The notes beneath the pieces are model-generated. The model was not told the origin of the DNA and did no database searches. It worked only from the letters and a program-made list of their open reading frames with translations. A stretch of 64,000 nucleotides of DNA from Calditrichia bacterium. GTDB taxonomy: Bacteria > Calditrichota > Calditrichia > Calditrichales > J004. Of this stretch, positions 17,469 through 26,462 are shown piece after piece; the stretch's first letter is position 1; each line of letters starts with the position of its first letter. The stretch spans positions 186,001-250,000 of the forward strand of contig JACKAO010000002.1 of NCBI GenBank assembly GCA_020635035.1. Direction: 5' to 3'. The position numbers and the translations under genes are program-made.

Positions 17469-17988
17469 GAAAAAAATTGTTCTGCAAAGTAAAAGATTAA
17501 AACTTAAACAAATTTCATCTGTAGAAATTTCAAACATTAACCTGCTATTTTCAGAATCACCTTCTTTGCTTTTGTTTTCAGAAGAACAAAAAAGAGAAAA
17601 GGCAGTTGAGTGGGTTTCAAGGATGAAAAAATCATTTAAAGATGATGGCTTGGGATTTTTTAGTTGTTATCTGAAACATGACAATACTTTTATTGGTCAT
17701 TGTGGAATACTTAAAAGAAAATTTTTCGATGAAGACATTTTTGAGTTAGGCTATGCAATTCTTCGTAGATTTTGGAACAATGGCTATGCAACCGAAGCAG
17801 CGGGTCTCTGCATAAACTTTGCTTTTGAAAGCTTAGAACTCAAATCCCTGTCTGCATTTATTGAACCTGGAAACACAGCATCGATATTGGTTGCACAAAA
17901 ATCCGGTATGGCTTTCAAGCAGGAAATATTTATAGAAAACAAAAATTTAAGACACTTTACCATTCTTAATACGGATACTATTGAATGA
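17446..17988 (+). CDS. GNAT-family N-acetyltransferase, RimJ/RimL type
   Basis: A 180-residue acetyltransferase of the RimJ/RimL-like group: SKRLKLKQISSVE at the start, FIGHCGILKRKF, ELGYAILRRFWNNGYATEAA, and the final EPGNTASILVAQKSGM. Such proteins acetylate protein N-termini, antibiotics or small amines; the acceptor is unknown here. The start is TTG at 17446, overlapping the previous gene by 23 bases and preceded by AGGAG. The stop overlaps the M50 protease gene by four bases (ATGA), so three genes are translated as one set. Confidence 0.87.
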   Translation: MQNSAESKKKIVLQSKRLKLKQISSVEISNINLLFSESPSLLLFSEEQKREKAVEWVSRMKKSFKDDGLGFFSCYLKHDNTFIGHCGILKRKFFDEDIFELGYAILRRFWNNGYATEAAGLCINFAFESLELKSLSAFIEPGNTASILVAQKSGMAFKQEIFIENKNLRHFTILNTDTIE

Positions 17989-18752
17989 CCCAAAACTACC
18001 CGGAACACCAAATCAGTCCCAACTTTCTTATCATTACCGGGGTTTTTATTCTTTCCGCTTATCCTCTGTGGAGTATTGATAACACTTCTTCGATTTGGGC
18101 ATTTCTTTTCGTTGTTTCAGGCTGGATTATTTCCTTAAGTCTGCACGAGTTTGGGCATGCATTTGCTGCATATCGTTTTGGAGATTTAAGCGTTGCCGCA
18201 AAAGGCTATCTGACACTGAACCCATTAAAATACACAAACATTTTCATGAGTATTGTTTTACCAGTTGTTTTTCTTATGATGGGTGGTATAGGATTTCCCG
18301 GCGGAGCTGTTTATATCAATATGGGAGCAATTCGGTCTGCAAGAGAAAAAAGCCTTATATCTGCATCAGGGCCTATTGCCACTGCGATCGTTGCGGCAGT
18401 TTTAATATTGCCTTTTTCCTTTGGAATTGTTGATACTGCAAATCATCGTGTTTTTTGGGCATCTGTTTCTCTTTTGGCATTTTTACAGCTGAGTGCTTTA
18501 TTTCTTAATTTATTGCCTGTACCGGGATTGGATGGATTTGGCATATTTGAACCCTTTTTAAAAGGTGAAATCAGGAAAAAGGTTCACAACATTGCGGGGA
18601 TTGCTTTTCTGGCTATCTTTTTTCTTCTGTTTAATGATACCTTTGTTAGCAGGGCATTCTGGAAATCAATTGCTTTTACAGCATATTTCTTAGGAATGGA
18701 TTTTGATCTTATAAGAGAAGGATTCCAGGTTTTTAAATTCTGGAACCCTTGA
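17985..18752 (+). CDS. M50-family membrane zinc metalloprotease (site-2 protease type)
   Basis: A 255-residue integral membrane protein with about six membrane segments. The zinc motif HEFGH is at residues 54-58 inside a membrane helix, and the second motif NLLPVPGLDGF supplies Asp183 as third ligand. This arrangement is that of minimal M50 peptidases without a PDZ domain, which cut within membranes. The gene overlaps the GNAT gene before it by four bases and ends next to the convergent peptidase gene. Substrate unknown. Confidence 0.9.
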   Translation: MTQNYPEHQISPNFLIITGVFILSAYPLWSIDNTSSIWAFLFVVSGWIISLSLHEFGHAFAAYRFGDLSVAAKGYLTLNPLKYTNIFMSIVLPVVFLMMGGIGFPGGAVYINMGAIRSAREKSLISASGPIATAIVAAVLILPFSFGIVDTANHRVFWASVSLLAFLQLSALFLNLLPVPGLDGFGIFEPFLKGEIRKKVHNIAGIAFLAIFFLLFNDTFVSRAFWKSIAFTAYFLGMDFDLIREGFQVFKFWNP

Positions 18753-18761
18753 TAAATTTAG

Positions 18762-20174
18762 TTATTCTGTGAATTTGCTGCCTTTGCTCATCAGTTTTTC
18801 TATATCAGATATTTCCCTGGGTGCTTTTTCAGAAAGATTTCTATAACCTGTTTCAGTAACCAAAACATCATCTTCGATCCTGACGCCTATATTTTTATAC
18901 TTTTCAAACGCAGGTTTAACAGCTTCAACAAACGCATCAATGGCATCTTTTGAAACACCCATCCGTGACATCATATAAACATTTTCCAGCGCATTCTCAC
19001 CAATATAAATACCCGGCTCTACTGTAAAAACCATCCCGGCTTCAAGCTTTTGATTGCGATAGCCACCCGGATCATGTGTTTCCAGTCCCAAACCATGGCT
19101 TACACCATGCATGAACCATACACTTGTTTGCCAGCGGCTTTCTTTATCTGTTATCAATCCAAGATCGAATAAACCGTTCTTTATTATTTCCGTTGACTTA
19201 TTACTGATATCAGAAAGCGTGATCCCCGGCTTGGTCATTTCAACACCGGCTTTTTGAGATTCCAGTACAATCTTGTAGATATCTTTTTGCTCTTCGGAAA
19301 ATTTACCATCAACAGGCACGGTACGGGTTACATCCGCAGAATACATACCGTATTCAGCTCCGATATCCATAACCACCATATCATTTTGTGTCATTTTTCG
19401 TTCATTTTTTTCATAATGAAGGATTGTTGAATTTGGGCCAGAGCCTACAATAGAAGGAAATCCTGATCTTTCACTGCCATTTTTAAGATAAATATATTTT
19501 ATCAGCGCTGCGATTTCATATTCATGCATATCCGGCTTTATAGCTTTCATTGCTTCTTTATGGGCATCAACAGTAATATCAATAGCTTTTTGCATTAGTT
19601 CTATTTCTTTTGTGCTTTTTATTTGACGCAGGTCATTAATATACTGATCAATATCTTCAATCTTTTTAGGATATCTGCCATAATGTGTATTAAGTAAGCT
19701 GGTGATATGTGAAGCAAATTCCTGATCAGAGAAAGGCAGGTAAACGGTTTCTTTGTTTCGTAAATAAGATTTTATAACATCATCAAATGTATCATTTGCA
19801 AATGCTGTATCTGCTTTAAAAATCTTCATAGCTCCTTCAACACCATAACTTTCGCCAACCCAAACTGCCATGTGTGCATTAAAGGGTTTTACAAACATAA
19901 TAAATTTTTGAGCTTCACCGGGCAATAAAAGCATTGTAGCATCCGGTTCATCAAAACCACTCAGATAATAAAAATTACTGTTCTGTCTGAATTTAAAATT
20001 CACGTCACCATTTCGAGCATATTCCACAGCTCCCCGCATTAAGATGACACCTTGACTTATTTTTTGCATTAATTTATCACGGCGCTGGGCAAACTCGTTT
20101 GTATTAATTTCAGCAAAGATATGTGAAACAAAAAAGATACTGATCATAAAAAAAACTTTTACTCTAAAGGCCAT
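18762..20174 (-). CDS. Exported M24-family Xaa-Pro aminopeptidase
   Basis: A 470-residue dimetal peptidase that removes N-terminal residues before proline. The N-terminal creatinase-like domain is followed by the M24 'pita-bread' domain with its five metal ligands in VMDIGAEYGMYSADVTRTV, HGVSHGLGLETHD, TVEPGIYIGE and RIEDDVLVTE. I place the start at ATG 20174 because AAAGGAG stands seven bases before it; a longer frame opens at 20201. From that start the protein opens with a signal peptide (AFRVKVFFMISIFFVSHIFA), so unlike classical PepP it should work in the periplasm or outside. It probably trims peptides taken up by the cell. Confidence 0.9.
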   Translation of the reverse strand: MAFRVKVFFMISIFFVSHIFAEINTNEFAQRRDKLMQKISQGVILMRGAVEYARNGDVNFKFRQNSNFYYLSGFDEPDATMLLLPGEAQKFIMFVKPFNAHMAVWVGESYGVEGAMKIFKADTAFANDTFDDVIKSYLRNKETVYLPFSDQEFASHITSLLNTHYGRYPKKIEDIDQYINDLRQIKSTKEIELMQKAIDITVDAHKEAMKAIKPDMHEYEIAALIKYIYLKNGSERSGFPSIVGSGPNSTILHYEKNERKMTQNDMVVMDIGAEYGMYSADVTRTVPVDGKFSEEQKDIYKIVLESQKAGVEMTKPGITLSDISNKSTEIIKNGLFDLGLITDKESRWQTSVWFMHGVSHGLGLETHDPGGYRNQKLEAGMVFTVEPGIYIGENALENVYMMSRMGVSKDAIDAFVEAVKPAFEKYKNIGVRIEDDVLVTETGYRNLSEKAPREISDIEKLMSKGSKFTE

Positions 20175-20261
20175 CCCATTCTCCTTTATTTTCAAATACA
20201 TAGGATAAAAAGTAAAATATCCTTATTTTTAATATCGAATACAATTTTGAATTGGAGTAAA

Positions 20262-20753
20262 ATGACTGCAATAAAATCCTATCCTGTGTCAAGCTGGGAT
20301 ATTGTATTTCCCAATGATGCCAATCCCATGGGAACGATGTTTGGCGGGAAACTAATGGCTGTTATGGATGAATTATCAGGAATTGCTGCGGCACGTTTTT
20401 GCGGTCGTCCATGTGTTACCGCATCCACAGAAGCTTTTATTTTTAAGCATCCGGTCCAGGTCGGTGACAGAATTGAGACCATTGCAAGGGTTGTTTGGGT
20501 TGGGAAAACCAGTCTTGTTGTTAAAGTAGAAGTTTTTTCTGAGAATCCTGTTAAAAATAAAGAGCGACGTTCGTGTACAAGCGGTCATTTTAATATGGTT
20601 GCACTTGATGAAAATGGCAAACCCACACACGTTCCCCGTCTGCTGGTTGAAAGTGAACAGGAAAAACAAGACTTTGAAATAGCTGAGATAGTTAAAGGAC
20701 AGGCTTTAATCCGAAAACAGGAGCTTTTAAAAAGAAAAGGTTTCAAAGAATAA
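20262..20753 (+). CDS. Acyl-CoA thioesterase, hotdog fold
   Basis: A 163-residue cytoplasmic hotdog-fold thioesterase that hydrolyses acyl-CoA. Signature phrases are FPNDANPMGTMFGGKLMAVMDE, VTASTEAFIFKHPVQVGD and TSLVVKVEVFSE, as in the YciA/BACH group. I chose the ATG at 20262 because GGAG lies four bases upstream; a TTG at 20247 extends the frame. It is a single gene between the divergent M24 peptidase and the convergent rpsU. It may balance fatty acid oxidation together with the beta-oxidation operon elsewhere in the window. Confidence 0.92.
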   Translation: MTAIKSYPVSSWDIVFPNDANPMGTMFGGKLMAVMDELSGIAAARFCGRPCVTASTEAFIFKHPVQVGDRIETIARVVWVGKTSLVVKVEVFSENPVKNKERRSCTSGHFNMVALDENGKPTHVPRLLVESEQEKQDFEIAEIVKGQALIRKQELLKRKGFKE

Positions 20754-20764
20754 AAAGCTGTCTT

Positions 20765-20792
20765 TAAAAAAGGATTGGGTTAAAATAATCCT
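20765..20792 (-). terminator. Intrinsic terminator of rpsU
   Basis: On the minus strand AGGATT and AATCCT (20792-20787 and 20776-20771) form a six-base stem around a ten-base loop, followed by a run of six T residues. The stem overlaps the last codons of rpsU. Confidence 0.6.
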
Positions 20793-20980
20793 GAATCTTG
20801 CTGACGCATCATTTTTCTGATTTTTTTAACTGCTTCTTTTTGTTTTCTTTTTCTTTTTTCTGATGGTTTTTCATAGAAGCTGCGTTTTTTCATTTCTTTG
20901 TAAAAACCTTCTTTTTGCATTAATCTTTTTAATGTTCTTAAGGCACGATCTACATTGTTGTTGTGTACTTTAATTTTCAT
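20780..20980 (-). CDS. rpsU: 30S ribosomal protein S21
   Basis: A 66-residue, very basic protein. It matches bacterial S21 along its length: VHNNNVDRALRTLKRLMQKEGFYKEMKKRSFYEKPSEKRKRK. S21 binds the platform of the 30S subunit and aids initiation. The reading starts with ATG at 20980 and is followed by its own likely terminator, so it appears monocistronic, not in the rpsU-dnaG-rpoD arrangement known from proteobacteria. Confidence 0.97.
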   Translation of the reverse strand: MKIKVHNNNVDRALRTLKRLMQKEGFYKEMKKRSFYEKPSEKRKRKQKEAVKKIRKMMRQQDSGLF

Positions 20981-21137
20981 ATTTCTCCCTTATTACTTAA
21001 ACAGTTAATTATATCGAGCCCATAATGTACAAAAGTTTAAAATTGGTTGAAAATAAATTTTATCATATATTTAGTGTTCAAAGAAATATATTTGTATTTT
21101 CTTATCTTTACAGATAAAAATAAAGCCGGATGTGGAT

Positions 21138-22808
21138 ATGTTTCACCTTACTGAAAAATTTCAAAATGAAGCTGGGCTGCTAGCGAAAAGAATTATTTCT
21201 ATCTGGCCCTGCCTGAATTTTTATTTGTTTGAAAAACTGGAGAATGGAGATGTTAAATGTTTCTATTCCAGCAGTAAAAACAGTCACACCGCTGATTTTT
21301 CCGGAATTAATCCAAATGAGCAGTTTTCAACATTATTTAAAAACAACACTAAAAACAGCTCCTATAAAGCTCTTTTTGATCATTATAAAATTGATGCCTT
21401 GACAACCCTGCCCATTTTAGGAAAACGAATTCTTTTTCTTGGTTCCGAATGGCCCGAAATTGAAAAATACAATGAAAACTTTGATCTAAGCAGTTTTGCA
21501 TTCGGCCAGCTATATAATCATTTTTATCTTGCAGACAAATTACAAAAGTATAGCGACCGTACACAGCAAGTGATTTCTGAAGTAAGTGTTCTTCACGAAA
21601 TCAGCAGAGCTTTTGAAGGTTCCAAAAGTCTGGATAACCTGTTAACCTATCTTGTTGAAAAAGCCAAATTGTTGATGCGTACTGAATCAGCATCATTAAT
21701 GCTTCATATCGAGAAATCTAATGAGCTTGAGTTTAAAGTTGTTTTGGGGCCAAAATCGGAAGAAGTTAAGCCCTTCCGACTGGCAATGGGTAAAGGTATT
21801 GCCGGATGGGTTGCTCAAAACCGGGAGCCAATTCTGATACCCAATGCCTATGAAGACCCGCGTTTTGATCCTTCATTTGATAAGCGAAGCGGTTATATTA
21901 CACGCAGCATCTTATGTGTACCCATGATTCACAAAGGAAAAACCATCGGGGTTATGACTGTTCTCAATCGTTTGGATAACCAGCCTTTCATTGAAGACGA
22001 TAAAACGCTGATGCTGACTTTTGCATCGCAGGCAGCACTAGCCATCGAAAATGCACGGTTGCTTCAGGCAGCCATAGAAAAAGAACGCCTGGATAAAGAA
22101 CTGCAGGTTGCTTCAGAGATACAAAACCTTTTAATTCCGCAAACTTTACCCGATATTCCAGGTCTTCAATTGAGTGCGACTTATCTTCCATGTAAAGAAG
22201 TTAGCGGTGACTTTTATGATATAATAAAGATTGATGATTCACTTTTTGCCTTTGTTGTTGCTGATGTTGCAGGGAAAGGAATTCCCGGGGCGATGCTTGT
22301 TTCAACAATGCAGGCGACTTTAAGTGCGTACCTTGAAGTCAGTAATGATCTGGTTTCTATTGTGGATCGTTTAAATCGCAGCATTATGAAAAATACCACC
22401 GATGATCGCTTCATTACCTTTTTTATCGGTTTGTATAATGCCGCAGAATCCACGCTTACCTATGTTAATGCCGGCCATAATCCTCCCTTTATTTTACGCA
22501 ATAATGAAATCATTCGTCTTAATAAGGGTGGTATTTTTATCGGAAGCATTCCCTGGAAATACGAAAGCGATCATTTACAACTTGAGCCTGACGATGTCTG
22601 GATTCTATTCACTGATGGTCTGGTAGAAGCAATGGATCTGCATAAAAATGAATTTGGTGATGCGCGTTTGGAACAAACTGTTAGAGACACTCATAAAAAG
22701 TCATCCGCGGAAATTCTGGAATCCATTAAAGAAAATGTAAACAGGCATATTTCAAACTCGAAGCTGGATGATGATTTTACACTGGTTGTAGTAAAAAAAA
22801 CCAATTAG
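21138..22808 (+). CDS. GAF-domain PP2C-type (SpoIIE/RsbU) serine phosphatase
   Basis: A 556-residue cytoplasmic signalling phosphatase. Residues 1 to about 140 are an unassigned N-terminal domain. A GAF domain follows at about 150-310 (MRTESASLMLHIE, MGKGIAGWVAQNREPILIPNA, SILCVPMIHKGKTIGVMTVLN), then a short helix and a SpoIIE/PP2C domain at about 330-555 with metal-binding Asp residues in GDFYDII, VADVAGKGIPGAMLVS, NAGHNPP and FTDGLVEAMD. It should dephosphorylate an anti-sigma-factor antagonist or similar. I chose ATG at 21138 (GGA seven bases before); GTG at 21132 is an alternative. A kinase and a response regulator follow on the same strand. Confidence 0.92.
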   Translation: MFHLTEKFQNEAGLLAKRIISIWPCLNFYLFEKLENGDVKCFYSSSKNSHTADFSGINPNEQFSTLFKNNTKNSSYKALFDHYKIDALTTLPILGKRILFLGSEWPEIEKYNENFDLSSFAFGQLYNHFYLADKLQKYSDRTQQVISEVSVLHEISRAFEGSKSLDNLLTYLVEKAKLLMRTESASLMLHIEKSNELEFKVVLGPKSEEVKPFRLAMGKGIAGWVAQNREPILIPNAYEDPRFDPSFDKRSGYITRSILCVPMIHKGKTIGVMTVLNRLDNQPFIEDDKTLMLTFASQAALAIENARLLQAAIEKERLDKELQVASEIQNLLIPQTLPDIPGLQLSATYLPCKEVSGDFYDIIKIDDSLFAFVVADVAGKGIPGAMLVSTMQATLSAYLEVSNDLVSIVDRLNRSIMKNTTDDRFITFFIGLYNAAESTLTYVNAGHNPPFILRNNEIIRLNKGGIFIGSIPWKYESDHLQLEPDDVWILFTDGLVEAMDLHKNEFGDARLEQTVRDTHKKSSAEILESIKENVNRHISNSKLDDDFTLVVVKKTN

Positions 22809-22857
22809 CCGGATTTAAAACGCTGCAACTATGAACAACTAATGAAGATGTAAACCT

Positions 22858-23940
22858 ATGACAAAACCAACTCAGGAATGTATTTTATTTCATAATGCAT
22901 TTCTTTTCTCTTCCGATGCAATTGTATTAACTGATTTACATGGTGTTATAACTGAAGTCAACAAAGCCTTTTGTGAATTATTCGGTTATTCACGTGAAGA
23001 GCTGATTGGACAAACCACACGCATAATTCGCTCCCAGCATACCGACGACTTGTTTTACCAAAAGATGTGGGAATCTATACAGGAAGCCGGGGAATGGAAG
23101 GGTGAAATTATTAACCAGGATAAATCCGGAAACCCTGTTTCAGTTCTGCTTTCTATCACTCCGATATTACAGGATGGCCAAAAAATCGGATATATGGGTA
23201 TAGAGATAGATATGCGTGAACAAATTAAAATTCAGGAAAACATGGCGCGATCGGAACGGCTGGCAACAATAGGTAAAATGGCAGCAAAAGTGGCTCATGA
23301 GATCCGTAATCCACTATCATCTATCAGCCTGAATGCAGAGATTTTGCAGGATGAATTAAAATCAGAAAATTTTAGCGTGGAAGAAGCACAGTCTTTATTA
23401 AGTTCCATAATGCGCGAAGTTGACCGGCTTGCCAATCTTACAAATGAATACCTGCAATTTTCACGAATGCCCAAATCGCAGAATGAAGCACATAATATTT
23501 GTAGATTGATAGAAAATCTTACTATTTTTATTGAATCTGAGTTACGGGCAAATCAGATTGAGCTTAAAATGAATTTACCGGAACAGCCTGTTCTTGTTAA
23601 AATGGATAAGGATCAGATTCACCGGGTTTTATTGAATCTTGTAAGAAACAGTATTGAAGCTTTATCGCAGGGTGGCACAATTAACATTAATCTGGAAAAC
23701 CACAAATCTTATCTTGAAATACTTTTAAGTGACACCGGAAACGGAATCTCTGCAGATCAACTGGATAAAGTTTTTGAACCTTTTTATACAACAAAAGACA
23801 TCGGGACGGGATTAGGATTACCCATCAGTAAGCAGATAATCGAAGAGCATGGCGGCACAATTGCCTATCTGACAGACAAAGCACCCGGTGCAAATTTTTT
23901 GATAACCTTGCCACTAAACGGGTATAACAAAGGACATTAA
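22858..23940 (+). CDS. PAS-domain histidine kinase, NtrB-like
   Basis: A 360-residue cytoplasmic kinase without membrane segments. A PAS domain occupies about residues 10-125 (SSDAIVLTDLHGVITEVNKAFCELFGYSREELIG). The H-box KVAHEIRNPLSSISLNAEIL carries the phospho-acceptor His147. The ATPase domain has NLVRNSIEAL, DTGNGISADQLDKVFEPFYTTK and GTGLGLPISKQIIEEHGG. It most likely phosphorylates the sigma-54 response regulator whose gene begins six bases after its stop. The stimulus is unknown; a soluble PAS domain suggests an intracellular cue. Confidence 0.95.
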   Translation: MTKPTQECILFHNAFLFSSDAIVLTDLHGVITEVNKAFCELFGYSREELIGQTTRIIRSQHTDDLFYQKMWESIQEAGEWKGEIINQDKSGNPVSVLLSITPILQDGQKIGYMGIEIDMREQIKIQENMARSERLATIGKMAAKVAHEIRNPLSSISLNAEILQDELKSENFSVEEAQSLLSSIMREVDRLANLTNEYLQFSRMPKSQNEAHNICRLIENLTIFIESELRANQIELKMNLPEQPVLVKMDKDQIHRVLLNLVRNSIEALSQGGTININLENHKSYLEILLSDTGNGISADQLDKVFEPFYTTKDIGTGLGLPISKQIIEEHGGTIAYLTDKAPGANFLITLPLNGYNKGH

Positions 23941-23945
23941 GCTTT

Positions 23946-25301
23946 TTGAATAAAAACTATAATCCAATATTAGTTGTAGACAACGAGAACAGTATTCGGC
24001 AATCCATTACCAAGGTGCTTGAACGGGCTGAATATGTTGTTCTGCAAGCTGAAAACGGTCAAAAGGCAAGCCGCATTATTTCTGAAACGCCGGTCTCCCT
24101 GATAATCAGTGATCTCAGTATGCCCGGTATAGACGGTATGTCGCTTCTTAAAATAACAAAAGAACAATTCCCTGATATTGAGTTTATAATGATCACCGGG
24201 CATGGAACCATCGAGCGTGCCGTTGAAGCCATTAAATCCGGTGCTTATGATTTTATAACAAAACCATTTAAACGTGTTAACCTGCTTCATGTTGTTGAGA
24301 AAGCTCTTGAGAAATACAGCCTTACAGCAGAGAATCGCTATTTACGGAAACAACTTCAGGAGATTGAAAATCAAAAACACAATTTTGTAGGTAATAGTAA
24401 AAAAGCACAGGAAATACGTAATCTTATTTCACGTATTGCCCGCACTCCTTCTAACGTGCTTGTTTCAGGTGAAAGCGGTACCGGAAAAGAAGTAATTGCC
24501 CGTTTAATACACTCAAACAGTGAGCGTGCCAACAAACCATTTGTTGCTGTAAACTGTGGTGCAATCAGTGCAAATTTAATAGAAAGTGAATTGTTCGGAC
24601 ATGTTAAAGGCGCTTTTACCGGCGCAATCCGGGATAAAGAAGGTTTATTCAGTGCAGCCGGGGATGGAACGCTGTTTCTTGACGAAATCTCAACAATCCC
24701 ATTGAATCTGCAGGTAAAGCTACTGCGTGTACTTGAAGAACATGAAGTAATGCCCGTAGGCTCTACCAAAAATTTTCCTGTTAATGCAAGAATTATCGCT
24801 GCAACAAACAGGGATCTGCAAAAGGAAGTGGCAGAAAAACATTTCCGTGAAGACCTTTTCTTTCGCCTTAATGTTATTGAAATTAATATCCCACCCTTAA
24901 AACATCGTGCAGAAGACATTCCGCTTTTAACCACTTACTTTATTAATCGTATGAATCGTGATCTCAATAAAAATGTTCATGGTGCTTCGATAGAAGTATT
25001 ACATCTGCTGCAATCCCATGATTGGCCTGGAAATGTCAGGGAACTGGAAAATGTGATTGAGCGGGCGATGATTTTCTGCGAAGGAGATATGATAGAAGCC
25101 AGCCACCTGCCTTCTGTGTTTTCATCACAATCTATGGACACATCAATGAGTCTGAAAGATTCTGTTGCCCAGTTTGAGCGAAAACATATCAGCTCTGTTT
25201 TAAACCTGACAAATGGTGACAAGAAAGAAGCTGCCCGTCTGCTGGATCTGGGCGTCTCTTCTCTCTACAGAAAAATTACTGAATTAGGTTTGGAGAAATA
25301 A
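23946..25301 (+). CDS. Sigma-54-dependent response regulator, NtrC family
   Basis: A 451-residue activator of sigma-54 promoters. Receiver domain at residues 6-120 with phospho-acceptor Asp56 (ISDLSMPGIDG). AAA+ domain with Walker A GESGTGKE at 175-182 and the sigma-54 contact loop GAFTGA at 222-227, then FLDEISTIPLNLQVKLLRVLEE. Fis-type helix-turn-helix at the C-terminus (KKEAARLLDLGVSSLYRKITELGL). The start is a TTG at 23946, with AAGGAC about twelve bases before. It is paired with the upstream kinase. A candidate sigma-54 promoter occurs in this window near 37881, so some local targets are possible. Confidence 0.95.
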   Translation: MNKNYNPILVVDNENSIRQSITKVLERAEYVVLQAENGQKASRIISETPVSLIISDLSMPGIDGMSLLKITKEQFPDIEFIMITGHGTIERAVEAIKSGAYDFITKPFKRVNLLHVVEKALEKYSLTAENRYLRKQLQEIENQKHNFVGNSKKAQEIRNLISRIARTPSNVLVSGESGTGKEVIARLIHSNSERANKPFVAVNCGAISANLIESELFGHVKGAFTGAIRDKEGLFSAAGDGTLFLDEISTIPLNLQVKLLRVLEEHEVMPVGSTKNFPVNARIIAATNRDLQKEVAEKHFREDLFFRLNVIEINIPPLKHRAEDIPLLTTYFINRMNRDLNKNVHGASIEVLHLLQSHDWPGNVRELENVIERAMIFCEGDMIEASHLPSVFSSQSMDTSMSLKDSVAQFERKHISSVLNLTNGDKKEAARLLDLGVSSLYRKITELGLEK

Positions 25302-25994
25302 TCAGTTTTGCGAAGGCATCATCATGTGATGCTGATGTTTTTTGCCATCCAGATCGGGGCTTATAAAAGGTATTCCTAAAGAAAGACCCCTTAAAATTAA
25401 CAAACAACCCAAAATAAACGCTGTTGCCGGCAATGCCTTTTTAATAAGTCGTTGCCAGTTAATCCGTGTGATTCTGCCAACCACAGAGACAACAAGTAAA
25501 GCCGGAATCGTACCCAGACCAAATAAGGTCATAAATAAAGCGCCTTCGATACTGCTACCTGTAGCAACCGCTCCTGCCAGTGCTGTATAAACTAAACCAC
25601 ACGGAAGCAAGCCATTCAGAATTCCGATACCAAAAAGAGCAGCAAAAGAACGTTTTTTAAACAATTTACCAAGTGTATTTCTCCAGAGAGAGCTGGTGTT
25701 AATAACATTCAATGTTTTATTAAAAGGGAGAAAAAGTGAAGCAATTATTAAAACACCAAGAGTAATTGACAAGGCAGATTGAAACCCGGCAAGTGAAATA
25801 ACCTGGCCAAGCGCCCCAAAGGCCAACCCCAAAAACATGTATGTAACAACACGTCCAAGATTATAAATAATTCTTCCGCTGAAAAAGTACCAGCGTCCTG
25901 CATTTTCTTTTTGCGGTAAAGCAATAACAATAGGACCGCACATCCCGATACAATGCAATCCACCAACTGTTCCTAAAACAAGCGCGGTTAACAT
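25302..25994 (-). CDS. SafE/TauE-type membrane protein of the cbb3 oxidase cluster
   Basis: A 230-residue membrane protein with about six segments. It begins GTVGGLHCIGMCGPIVIALP, the cysteine-containing signature of the sulfite exporter TauE/SafE-like proteins often encoded next to cbb3 oxidase genes (annotated as CcoH2 or urease accessory-like), and includes GILNGLLPCGLVYTALAGA. Related proteins are thought to help copper or haem delivery for oxidase assembly. It is the last gene of the cco operon and abuts the convergent sigma-54 regulator gene. The family is reasonably sure, the precise role is not. Confidence 0.82.
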   Translation of the reverse strand: MLTALVLGTVGGLHCIGMCGPIVIALPQKENAGRWYFFSGRIIYNLGRVVTYMFLGLAFGALGQVISLAGFQSALSITLGVLIIASLFLPFNKTLNVINTSSLWRNTLGKLFKKRSFAALFGIGILNGLLPCGLVYTALAGAVATGSSIEGALFMTLFGLGTIPALLVVSVVGRITRINWQRLIKKALPATAFILGCLLILRGLSLGIPFISPDLDGKKHQHHMMMPSQN

Positions 25995-26003
25995 TTCTCT
26001 CTC

Positions 26004-26462
26004 CTAAAAATGAATGACTTGTTCCTGGTAATAGCCTTTTTGCCCATCCGTCCAGTCAAATTTCAAGCGCCACTTACCGGGTTGTAGTCCATTAATCGGG
26101 ATAACCTGTTGATTCAGGCTGTCACATAAAAGATTAAAACTCCGATCCATTTTTGCATCAGAAGGTCTGAACAAATTTATTTTGCCACGTAAAACCGCCG
26201 GATTAACGGCAGCGGGCATTTGCAATACAAGCAGATTTTTTTGTTTATTTATCATAAAAACAGGCTTGTCAGCAAGGGTATTGGTATTGCGGATTTTAGC
26301 AATAGTTGTTTCGTAATTAAGCTCTTGTTCATAATAGTTATCTGTTACAAGCTCAATTTTATGATGAGTTGAAAAATACCAGAAACCTAATAATGCCAAT
26401 GCAAAAACAGAATACACCAGAACAATGCCGTTTGACCAGCTTTTACCCTTTTTTTCCTTCAT
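26004..26462 (-). CDS. ccoH: FixH-family oxidase assembly protein
   Basis: A 152-residue protein with one N-terminal membrane anchor (SNGIVLVYSVFALALLGFWYF) and an immunoglobulin-like periplasmic domain, with DNYYEQELNYETTI and the closing GKWRLKFDWTDGQKGYYQEQ motif typical of FixH/CcoH. It takes part in cbb3 oxidase assembly. It overlaps the ccoG stop by one base and is followed nine bases later by the SafE-like gene, in keeping with the usual ccoGHIS order rearranged. Confidence 0.9.
   Translation of the reverse strand: MKEKKGKSWSNGIVLVYSVFALALLGFWYFSTHHKIELVTDNYYEQELNYETTIAKIRNTNTLADKPVFMINKQKNLLVLQMPAAVNPAVLRGKINLFRPSDAKMDRSFNLLCDSLNQQVIPINGLQPGKWRLKFDWTDGQKGYYQEQVIHF

Noticed and set aside
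18723..18745. Inverted repeat TTCCAG/CTGGAA at the end of the M50 gene
   Set aside because: It lies inside coding sequence and no T-run follows on either strand.
24371..24934. 187-codon open frame on the minus strand
   Set aside because: Antisense to the conserved AAA+ domain of the sigma-54 regulator; its length is a by-product of codon bias.
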